This document shows positions 36,101 through 43,299 of a stretch of 49,613 bases of DNA, one piece after another (the first letter of the stretch is position 1; every line of letters starts with the position of its first letter). Source of the stretch: Candidatus Aenigmatarchaeota archaeon (GTDB taxonomy: Archaea > Aenigmatarchaeota > Aenigmatarchaeia > QMZS01); contig JAFGCN010000001.1 in the NCBI GenBank assembly GCA_016932615.1, positions 1 to 49,613 on the forward strand, in the 5' to 3' direction. The position numbers were made by a program, and so were the translations under genes. The notes under the pieces are model-generated. The model saw only the letters and a list, made by a program, of their open reading frames with translations, was not told the origin of the DNA and ran no database searches.

Positions 36101-39100
36101 GTTTCCGTGAATTTACCTGAGCTCGAAGGGCTTAACGCAACCTGCCTTTCCACGGGCCTTCCATACTGCGAACTTGGAAACCTCACCGGGTGGACGGCTT
36201 ACACTTTTTCATTCAATGTTACCACCAATAACACTCCCCCCGGAGACTACGTCCTTAACGCAACCCTTAATTACACCAACCCCGGAAATGAAACTCACTC
36301 CTGGACAGAGATTCGCCCGCAGCCTTTTCTCATCAGGATTCCCGGGCAGTTTGTGATAATAGACCATTCTCCATCAAACCTAACCCGCGGCGAATATGAA
36401 GAGCTTCGGGGTTACTCGAACAACACGCTCGACGACTCAATGCACAATGTTTATCTCAACTGGACCGTGCCTGCGGGCTGGACAAACTCGACAGGTAATT
36501 TTAGCGTAAACGTCACCGAGCAGGTTCCTGAGGAAATTATCTGGAATAATGTGACCGTTTATGTCGGGATTGGCTCGGCTATTGGACCCCAGACGGTTCA
36601 GCTGAGGTCAGACTCCGAGGAAGGGTATGAGGACTGGGATACGGCAACTGTGACAGTTTACGCAAAAACAACAATCAGCCCTCTTAGCACGAACAACTCG
36701 AACCCTGTAAAGGGCGAGATGGTAAGGTTTTCTGGAAAGCTCATAATGGATAACGGAACCGGTATACCGGGAGCTACGGTAAGCGTTGATGACGAAACTG
36801 ATGATGTGTTCATCGGGGCTAACACGACAGACGCAACAGGACAATTTTATATCTATTATACGGTTCCGGAAACTGCCTCTCTTGGAGACCACGCAATCAA
36901 TGCTTCTTTTGCAGGGCTTTTGGATTCTTATTATTATTCCTCGTACAACACGACAAACATTACTATTTATGACAAGCCAGACATAAAGAATGTCTCTGCA
37001 ACTCCAGAAACCCAGGGGTACGGATATAACGTCACAATACGGGCAAACATAACTGACCCTTCAGAGGTGTCTGCCGCGCTTGTCTGCATAACTCCACCTT
37101 CCCTGTCAGAGGCCTGCTACCCTATGGAAAATTACACTCTGGAAATGTACGAGTACAACCACTCAGACACCTGGGTCTATGGAAACTATACTTACTATAT
37201 CTGGGCGAACAATACTGCCGGGAAAATTTCCACAAGCCCCACTTACCAGTTTCATGTAGGCGCGGGAATAGAACTCTATGTCAAGACCCTGAATAGCTCA
37301 TACGGCCCAAATGAGATGGTAAATCTGACGCCGCTTTCAAATTGGTGGAACTATTCATGGTCTTATAGGAGGCCTATAAACATCACTGAGCAAAACAACA
37401 CACCACTTACGGATTACGTAATCAACGTCACTCTTGACACCCAGTCGCTGATATCCGCAGGGAAGATGAAGTCCGATTGCAGTGACGTTAGGGTTTTGCA
37501 GAATGAAACTCCCATTATTTACAACGTCAGGAACTCAACCTGCAACACCCCTTTGACTGTTGTTGAGTTTGAGGTAAACCTCTCGGCTAGCGAAAGCAAA
37601 AATGAATTTTATATCTATTACGGAAATCCTCTGGCTTCCTCAAACGAGTCGCTTGTAGGATATCATAATGATTCAGATACAGTATTCCTTTACCACTTTA
37701 CTGAAGGGTCAGGCCTTTCGGTATATGATTATTCAGGAAACGGGAACAATGCAACTCTTGAAAGGGGGCCTCAGTGGTCGTCTTCGGGAATCCGGTTTGG
37801 CGAGTATGCGATTTATCTCCCTGGTTCTGACGAATATATAAAAGAGGGCACTTCCATGGACGTTGACGACGGGACACTTGAAGCGTGGTTTAAGCTGGAT
37901 GAATCATTCAATTCCTCAAGTCAGTATTCTCAAGGCCTTTTTGGAGTCTGGCAGGACACTTCGAACAGCCTTGAAGTGAGCTTATGCGGCCAGGACAGGG
38001 CCGACTGCGTAAACGGCGGCCTGATGTTCAGAACAGAATCTGCCGGTACGGGGGTTGACAGCTGCACAGCAACAAAAAACAACTGGACTGCGGGCCAGTG
38101 GTACCATATTGCGGTTACCTGGGACGGAAGCGTGAGAAATATCTACCTTGATGGAACTCTTAATGCAACCTGCGCTGACAACGGTATTTCCAATTTCCCC
38201 ACGTCCAGTCTGATGATTGGCGCAGCAAGGATTGATGATATTGCCGATGACCCCACAAAATACTTCAAGGGAACTGTTGACGAGGTTAGGGGCTCAAACA
38301 TTGCAAGGGCGCCTTTAGACCTCCTGTCAAGGGGAATCGAGCCGCTTTCATACTTTTCAGGCATCGAGCAGAACTTCACCGGACAGTCGATTGCCTACAA
38401 TGATTACGCCGCGGGATTTAAGGGGTACCTTTTGATGAAGGTCCAGATGCTAAATGGCACTGCTTGGCAGGATATTCCTTCAGGAAATCCGGTTATCAAT
38501 GACACCCTTCCAAGGGAAATTTCAAGCTACGGCAACCTGTCCCTTGCGCCCATATGGAATGGCCCCGGGGAAGGGAGCGGCTGGAATACCTCAAAGGAGA
38601 CTCCTGGAATCTACAGGGTTTATGTGCAGATTTCAAGCCCTGATGGGACAATCCTGGAGAATGATGATGGTAATTACCTAAATGCCACTTATGAGTTTAA
38701 TATCACAAAGCCACCGTCAATAATACAGCTCAATACTATCCGGGTCTACGATGTTACGGATGCCTCTGACAAGAAGGTGGATGCAACAAACCTCACAAGT
38801 TCCGGGCTTAACACGACATTCAACCTGCTTACCGGAAAGACCTACCGGGTCGAGATTGACTTGTGGAATAATGACACCAGCCAGTCTTCCTGGCAGATAG
38901 ATTCTACAGACCTGTTTTACCATGAGGGCTTGAACTCGACCTGGAACCTGAGCCCTTCGGATAACATCTGGTATTCAAACGGCTCAAGCAATTTTACCGG
39001 AGGAAACTGGACCGGCGGAAAAGTTGTATGGAATACGACGCTTGGCGGAATTCTGTATGTCAACCGGAACCTGACTCTGTATTATGTCTTTGAGATAAAC

Positions 39101-42100
39101 TCGTCAGAATCCGCGGATTACGGCGTGCACCTGCAGATTAATGACACTCAGTTCAACCTGTTAGATTATTCAGTTGTCAAGGTAGTTTTCTCGGAAAGCA
39201 TGCCTCCGCAGCTTTATAATAATGTTTACGATGTCACAAGGGACGTTGTTCATAGAGGAGAGTCATTTACCGTATATGGGCGCTGGGTGGAGGAAATCGC
39301 CCAGGCAATAGCGGAGTATAACACCACAGCATATGCATTCCAGAACTCCACATTGGCTCTTCCTTCGCCGAATTCCGAAAACTGGACAAACTATACCCTT
39401 AGCACAAACTCGACCTGGAAGATTGGGCCCCACCTCGTGAAGCTTTATGTCTCGGACATGAGCGGAAACTGGAACAACACCTTAGACTACCTGCCTTTTG
39501 AAGTCTGGGGCTGGGCGTCTGTCAATCAGTGGAACCTCAGCAACAGCACGATAACAAATGGGAGTGTGTCCGTGATTAACTGCAGGGTTACTTCAGATAA
39601 TGCAACGGCAATCCCTGGATATACGGTTTCATTTTACAACTCGACAGGACTTATTGGGACAAACACCACCAACTCTACTGGATGGGCTTCCGGGTATTAT
39701 ATCGATTATTCCCTTGGCTACGAGAACCTGACGTGCAACATAACCCATGACGAGGATTTATATTACAATGCAACCTCAAACAGTTCAAGGTCTTCTGCCC
39801 TCAGGACAGTTGAACTTACCCCCCCATGGCACGAAGACCCTGATTCAAATGCGACAAAAGTTTACCGTGGTGAAAATATAACTTTCTCAGTTGACTGGCA
39901 CGACAATTACCTGCTGGACTATGCCTGGCTCGAGTCAAATGAGTCTGGAGTACTCAAAAACAGCTCAATAGCTCCGTCAGTGTTTTTGGGCGCTTCAAGC
40001 GCAACTGCATCCTTTGATTCGCTTATCCCGAATAATTCCCGCCTTGGTCCGATGGCCTGGAGAGTTTACGCAAATGACTCGAGCAGCAACCTGAATCTCA
40101 CAAGCCCGTTCAATTATACTGAAGTGTGGGGCTATGCGATAATAAATGAAACCTCGCTTCTTCCAAACCCAATATATGAGGAGGAGAACACTATCATGGG
40201 TTGTAGGGTGGTTGATTACCATAACGGCACAGGCATTTCCGGCTACCAGGTTTCCTTCTACAGCAATGAGACTGGCTACCTTGGAAGCAACGATACAAAC
40301 TCCACCGGGTGGGCGTCCTGGACATACAACGACACGACCCTTGGCTGGGAGATTATAAGCTGCAATATCACAAGCTTGGCCTCGGCTTATTATGACGCCC
40401 ACTCTCCATATAATGCATCGATTGCTCTCTATGCAGCAAGTGTTGGCGAAGACACGACGCCTCCAAGCGCACCCACATACGGGGCCAATGATACGTCTGT
40501 CTGGAAGGGAGAATCCCTGAAAGTTTACGCCGAGTGGACAGAGGATGTGGGCGGCGCAAACGTTACCTACAACACAACAACAAGCGCCCTTCAGGTGTTT
40601 ACTCCGGATACAATCTCTGGAAAATGGACAAACCATACGATAGCCACTAATTCCGGATGGAGCGTTGGGCTTCATGCTGTGAAGATAAATGCCTCAGATA
40701 CCTGGGGCAACTGGAACAATACGCTCTCCTACCTGAACTTTGAGGTCTGGGGAAGGAGCAAGGTTGAGTGGTATTCCCCAACAACAGATGCCCCGAGGGG
40801 GATAATTTCTTTGAGATGCAGGGTTTATGACAAGGACAACTCAAGCGGAATATCGGGCTACCCGGTTTACTTTTATAACTCTACCTGGGAATATATGGGA
40901 ACCGCTGCGACAAATGCTTCCGGGGTCGCTACGCACAACTGGAACTCGGGAAATGAGTCTCCTGGAGAAATAACCTTTAACTGCATTATTTCGAGCAGCG
41001 GCTATTATAATGTAAGCGCTGGGGATGACGAAACTTCAGGAATATTCAATCTCACCGGAAAGCTTAATGTTACAATAGACTCTCCTGCCGCACTTTCGGC
41101 TTTTCATATTGGAGACACGGTAACGCTGAATTCGACGACGCGCGACGAGTATTTCCAGGCCGTCACCCCGGTTTCTGCTACCTGGAACAATTCCACCTCG
41201 GTTATTGCCTCCGGTGAGGATACTTCCTGGGCTATTCCGATAGGGCATGCGCTGGGGCCGCAGCAGATTAGGGTCAATGTGTCTAAAGAGCACTACTTGG
41301 ACAACTCTTCAAATACTTCGATAATTTTTTGGGGATGGTCGAACGCTACCTGGACTTCTCCCGACGGAGGAAATGCAAACCTTGGCTCGGTTGTGCCCCT
41401 TGTCTGCAGGGCGATTGACGCAAATTCGTCCTCCCCAATAGCGAGCTACCCGGCGTCATTTTACTACAAAAATGACACTGAAGGCACATATCACTTTATT
41501 GGGATTAATCTGACAAACACTTCCGGGCACTCTGCATACTACTGGGCGACCACAGGCCTTTCAAGCACAAACTATTCCGTTAAGTGCAATATTACCCACA
41601 ATGCGACACTCTACTGTAACTCAAGCCCTTCAAATTACGCAAATACAACTATTGAGCTTGTGGAGAGCGGCGGCTCGCTTGAAGTCTATCTTATGCTTCC
41701 CCCCACTATTCCTGGCGGGGGCGATGCAGAGCTTGAAAGCGGCTACAAGGTAGGGAGAAACAGAACCTTTGTGCTTAAGGCAAATGTTACCTGCAGTGGC
41801 GGCTCCTGCGGGGCAGTGCAGGGCACCGTCCGCTATAACGGCTCTTCGGAGAATCCGGACACAGCACTAAGCACTGGGAGCGCCGTGCCGTTTTATGTAG
41901 TGAATTCTTCCTCTGGAAGCGCGCAAAACCCGCTTTCCTGTGGAAATCTTGATGAGGGTGAGTCCTGCACATTAAATTGGACAATTAATGCAACCGGTGG
42001 CCTGAATGGCTTGTGGTCGCTTGATGCCCTGTTCGACGGGGCGTCTACAACAAGCAATAATACCGATGATGCAACAATCGATATTTCCATAGTCCTGATT

Positions 42101-42469
42101 ATGGCACTTTCATCGCACCAGCTTAATGCAACCGTCCTTCCAGACACAGTAGTTTCCAAGATACCTCTTGAAACCTGCCCTATTTATGTCTCCCTTAACA
42201 CCAACTCGAACGACGCAGAAGGGCTTTATATAAGAGGGACTAACCTCAGCGGGCCTGCGGGCTACAATATATCTGTGGGCAACTTAAGCTACCATACTGC
42301 AAACCTGCCGGGCTTTTCCACGCCTTTGGCCGAATCCTACAAGACCTTGCTTTCAACAGCGCCTTCAGGAACCAACCAGTCAACTTACTACTGGGTGAAC
42401 ACCCCTCAAGGAGTTACCGTAGGGAATTATTATGGCTACATCTATATTATGGCAAATGCCACGAGCTAG
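30128..42469 (+). CDS. Giant secreted surface protein 2 (4113 residues)
   Basis: One uninterrupted 12.3-kb frame. The start is set at ATG 30128 because it begins with the same signal peptide as giant protein 1 and follows a TATA box by 24 nt; the frame is open upstream to 29966, inside the previous gene. Modules: shared N-terminal domain (about 38-110), DNRLRE-like domain (about 356-536), Ig modules shared with protein 1 (about 540-735), jelly-roll-like domain (about 886-1036), two DUF2341-like domains (about 1388-1508 and 2406-2504), LamG/concanavalin-like domain (about 2521-2734), and many Ig-like repeats. The C-terminal domain shared with protein 1 is at about 3848-4113, ending 'ANATS'. 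There is no transmembrane anchor. DUF2341-LamG and DNRLRE modules are typical of carbohydrate- or cell-binding surface proteins. The function is probably adhesion or a cell-surface fibre (inference). Confidence 0.9.
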   Translation: MRAELRVSAVLLLAVLSISILQFSSLVVHSETSPGGKALVIMTTLGHDANFVVGSSIDILCMGQLIGLNDSEGVGVDAGPSKIQFVPQEPGTYTAVCGSESQTFYVRGLGEGVETSRLEESPLSVVDTAMVDAPSDVEQQVSESQTSLVNTSADDSLKLSSFSILEAPSTLSPTNVQKNTLSLRSSSGQVLDANGTPRNFTEVFSLKWADGAYNLSWLNRSVAIEVFFFYKGQRHNYSQARAMFPGLSVAGVIINNTEGYKYSLNITGISPNLSEGLEYVGLEVIGADRLALPMKLGEDKASIIIGENLQFGFLDLAQNHTLVFSGNSTLLIGNVSNQSGLWLDPTIQLQAADTQNLRDTYVYSYSPSSNYGSSTGLMLRDRSTRRGRIYLMFNIDSVPVNVSLTDARFCMYLYNNGNTATGSIYHVTDHSWDGLTESNMNWTNQVCGVNFDDSADCNLTAEDSEATTSTGWKCWNVTKMAGAEYANGGQNLSMVIVSPETSGSNTEDMFCSKESSSGNPTGCSAANRPYLNITYADSVPPEYSGLLQFPSENSTYGQPVECNATWTDNVAMGTVYFESNYTGSWHNYTPSVSGAIYNYTIPVSELPAGRTVYWRYWANDTFGNTNDTMPYQNFTVQKATSTITLYLNGTDGDRSYSENSNANFTAELSVSGKVVEIWANFTGSLTPWQSGTSPLQNITNLTYSMGSYLVKANFSGDENYTSTETSHVVTITLDPTPPVISEVSPANLTFGLGSYITVRANVTDNGVVDKVIINLTPPSGPSEIYEMVNSTPDIYEYSFWAWENGDYYYTITANDTYGNIRLYDPYIYIYSNATLGISSGMAAYTPGEDVILASPSVWPSANLEMGTVQKKGILNDPVWVQLTYDNFESGFGSYTDGGADCELYTGGTYSHQGSNSVDIQDNTGDAASFYHTNNYGLDASGYTAAKVSFWYYATGFSAGEDFWLRYSNDSGSTWTTVASYVAGTNFSTGAFYNSTVYINDSAYPFTDLSKIRFQCDASNDNQDAYIDEVNFSATTGEYPDIEVNSTYSTYSEVVLEEISDIYLLKLTAYISSYNSSGSDERGNTLPYLEAEFYNGTSWVTIGNLSLNSTGNVSIYTNDSSIVSGWSNSSNRDIRIRAMMLDYYNSTHYDEINWTGIWVEIYNGSALANTGCTNLSGYLWAYVESNLSGSWEIVGEVINDISTATLRNIGQNGTLDIASLWNAVPWNAGQNPSGTYRARARFVDSSGNLLVDANGNAMEASGLFILTSFGTINATPELIGYGNTVKISAEVLDTERDKVYAYIKRPGEAYTAYEMTNVSSSVFEYDFNNTWKRGDYQYYVWSNNTDGYNSTSSPQYFYLRSDLSLTVMTENLTYGPNEDVNLYANETSWWNDTYRYRKKLNITNLNSTLLMEDGYSVNVVVDTASLVRAGKLHSSGDDLRIAWYNSTDQSWLELDRINETPFNSTSTEIWFETVEDLSASASDSNYYLYYSSPDAENPPANRSKIYLWWDDFSSNTLSLYSQAKWVDIHGNAVQYIAPNYNATTQKMDFDTGDNYQSDMYPTGVSAKDLLMEVNYYITGAYPTNATIALIGRIENPGATSTHYYLDYSAQSEYPSPGITVDSWTVGERSNTIYQADPYYFFQWNAVQNMKYAIYGDVHSVWINSNLSELPDIYARDSNHTSAGYFGLSPAQAIGWLDNYKVRRFVGTDPSVTFGAETDRLKSRIYNNGSTNSSGYLEMRVQRYSSGSWVNFEAPFVNDRIPPQKLRNLTSGQTLMLDEIWNPAGWNTLVKTPGLYRAYVRLTDASGGTLLNDDSAEVAGWYQFTILSSYLELTALKHENNFTYAINEYETGDNLSWINVTVINRNTTSINATITLNVLDAASKGVSWGPLSENSSCGDLAVDESCERQFDNSTMGYVIPLNATSGSYNFYWNVTMSSASGSTTQNKTLYFTLHKVYENTTSKMERTKIFQNQSTIYNFTITNPWSKNLTLVNVSVNLPELEGLNATCLSTGLPYCELGNLTGWTAYTFSFNVTTNNTPPGDYVLNATLNYTNPGNETHSWTEIRPQPFLIRIPGQFVIIDHSPSNLTRGEYEELRGYSNNTLDDSMHNVYLNWTVPAGWTNSTGNFSVNVTEQVPEEIIWNNVTVYVGIGSAIGPQTVQLRSDSEEGYEDWDTATVTVYAKTTISPLSTNNSNPVKGEMVRFSGKLIMDNGTGIPGATVSVDDETDDVFIGANTTDATGQFYIYYTVPETASLGDHAINASFAGLLDSYYYSSYNTTNITIYDKPDIKNVSATPETQGYGYNVTIRANITDPSEVSAALVCITPPSLSEACYPMENYTLEMYEYNHSDTWVYGNYTYYIWANNTAGKISTSPTYQFHVGAGIELYVKTLNSSYGPNEMVNLTPLSNWWNYSWSYRRPINITEQNNTPLTDYVINVTLDTQSLISAGKMKSDCSDVRVLQNETPIIYNVRNSTCNTPLTVVEFEVNLSASESKNEFYIYYGNPLASSNESLVGYHNDSDTVFLYHFTEGSGLSVYDYSGNGNNATLERGPQWSSSGIRFGEYAIYLPGSDEYIKEGTSMDVDDGTLEAWFKLDESFNSSSQYSQGLFGVWQDTSNSLEVSLCGQDRADCVNGGLMFRTESAGTGVDSCTATKNNWTAGQWYHIAVTWDGSVRNIYLDGTLNATCADNGISNFPTSSLMIGAARIDDIADDPTKYFKGTVDEVRGSNIARAPLDLLSRGIEPLSYFSGIEQNFTGQSIAYNDYAAGFKGYLLMKVQMLNGTAWQDIPSGNPVINDTLPREISSYGNLSLAPIWNGPGEGSGWNTSKETPGIYRVYVQISSPDGTILENDDGNYLNATYEFNITKPPSIIQLNTIRVYDVTDASDKKVDATNLTSSGLNTTFNLLTGKTYRVEIDLWNNDTSQSSWQIDSTDLFYHEGLNSTWNLSPSDNIWYSNGSSNFTGGNWTGGKVVWNTTLGGILYVNRNLTLYYVFEINSSESADYGVHLQINDTQFNLLDYSVVKVVFSESMPPQLYNNVYDVTRDVVHRGESFTVYGRWVEEIAQAIAEYNTTAYAFQNSTLALPSPNSENWTNYTLSTNSTWKIGPHLVKLYVSDMSGNWNNTLDYLPFEVWGWASVNQWNLSNSTITNGSVSVINCRVTSDNATAIPGYTVSFYNSTGLIGTNTTNSTGWASGYYIDYSLGYENLTCNITHDEDLYYNATSNSSRSSALRTVELTPPWHEDPDSNATKVYRGENITFSVDWHDNYLLDYAWLESNESGVLKNSSIAPSVFLGASSATASFDSLIPNNSRLGPMAWRVYANDSSSNLNLTSPFNYTEVWGYAIINETSLLPNPIYEEENTIMGCRVVDYHNGTGISGYQVSFYSNETGYLGSNDTNSTGWASWTYNDTTLGWEIISCNITSLASAYYDAHSPYNASIALYAASVGEDTTPPSAPTYGANDTSVWKGESLKVYAEWTEDVGGANVTYNTTTSALQVFTPDTISGKWTNHTIATNSGWSVGLHAVKINASDTWGNWNNTLSYLNFEVWGRSKVEWYSPTTDAPRGIISLRCRVYDKDNSSGISGYPVYFYNSTWEYMGTAATNASGVATHNWNSGNESPGEITFNCIISSSGYYNVSAGDDETSGIFNLTGKLNVTIDSPAALSAFHIGDTVTLNSTTRDEYFQAVTPVSATWNNSTSVIASGEDTSWAIPIGHALGPQQIRVNVSKEHYLDNSSNTSIIFWGWSNATWTSPDGGNANLGSVVPLVCRAIDANSSSPIASYPASFYYKNDTEGTYHFIGINLTNTSGHSAYYWATTGLSSTNYSVKCNITHNATLYCNSSPSNYANTTIELVESGGSLEVYLMLPPTIPGGGDAELESGYKVGRNRTFVLKANVTCSGGSCGAVQGTVRYNGSSENPDTALSTGSAVPFYVVNSSSGSAQNPLSCGNLDEGESCTLNWTINATGGLNGLWSLDALFDGASTTSNNTDDATIDISIVLIMALSSHQLNATVLPDTVVSKIPLETCPIYVSLNTNSNDAEGLYIRGTNLSGPAGYNISVGNLSYHTANLPGFSTPLAESYKTLLSTAPSGTNQSTYYWVNTPQGVTVGNYYGYIYIMANATS

Positions 42470-42470
42470 C

Positions 42471-43286
42471 ATGGTACCAAAAGATAGCCCTTTGGTTTTT
42501 ATTGCAGTCATGTTTTGCCTATTTTTAAGCCCTGCCCTCTCAGACAGCACTCTTGGAGGCACGATGGATATTTCAAGCATTCAGGTTTCCCCCGGAGGGG
42601 TTGGAAAGTTCGAAATCTATCTTTTTTCGCTGGATGATTCAGAGCTTGACCTCAGTGTGTCTGCTGGCTCTGTGAGTGACCTTCAGGTAGAAGTTGCTCC
42701 AAAAACCCTGCAGATTTCAGGTGGAGAGACATATTCTCCTGACCCTGCCTACCGGTGGGTTATTTTGGGAGACAAATACGTACGTATTTATCCGGTTTAC
42801 GTTTACGTAAGGGTTCCGCAGAAGATAACAAAGAACCATTATGTCATTCCTGTGACCGTTTCCGGAAGCACTTCCCTGGAAACCTCCTCAGAGGGAGGAG
42901 TGGTGCAAAAGGTTGTCCAGGTACTGCAATATAACCTGGCCGTAACTGTCCCGGGGGAAACCTACCCTACAGATGAGCCAACTATTGAGGAAGAATTTGG
43001 CTTTGGGGAAATAGATATTCCCGCTTATACTCTCCCAAGTCTTAGCTCTATTGGCAGCGCAGTTTCCCAGATACTGTCAGGCGGCTCTCCTTCAAGTTCC
43101 TATGAAGAAAATGAAGATGGAGATGAAGGTCAACCCTCTTCTTCTGAGGACACAGCTAACCCAAAAAGCGTGCCTTCTGGGTATATCGTGATGGAGGAGC
43201 AGGATAATGACTCTTTAGTGACTTTTGGGCTTGCAGCACTCATACTGGTGCTCCTGGCGACAATATTCTTTTTGTTAAAGAAATGA
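42471..43286 (+). CDS. Secreted, C-terminally anchored surface protein
   Basis: 271 residues from ATG 42471, one base after the stop of giant gene 2, so probably translated from the same mRNA. It has a signal peptide (about 1-25, 'FLSPALSDS') and a beta domain (about 30-165). A Ser/Glu/Asp-rich flexible linker lies at about 205-240, and one transmembrane helix (about 246-268, 'LAALILVLLATIFFLL') ends in KK at the extreme C-terminus. Because the giant proteins lack an anchor, this small anchored protein made directly after one is a good candidate for a membrane tether or assembly partner (inference). Confidence 0.82.
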   Translation: MVPKDSPLVFIAVMFCLFLSPALSDSTLGGTMDISSIQVSPGGVGKFEIYLFSLDDSELDLSVSAGSVSDLQVEVAPKTLQISGGETYSPDPAYRWVILGDKYVRIYPVYVYVRVPQKITKNHYVIPVTVSGSTSLETSSEGGVVQKVVQVLQYNLAVTVPGETYPTDEPTIEEEFGFGEIDIPAYTLPSLSSIGSAVSQILSGGSPSSSYEENEDGDEGQPSSSEDTANPKSVPSGYIVMEEQDNDSLVTFGLAALILVLLATIFFLLKK

Positions 43287-43299
43287 GTGGTAAATAGTT

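Noticed and set aside
39995-40675. 226-codon open frame on the minus strand within giant gene 2
   Set aside because: It lies entirely opposite a coding region with repeats and clear domain content. The translation is Cys/Arg/Gly-rich with no family features, a shadow of Thr/Asn-rich codons.
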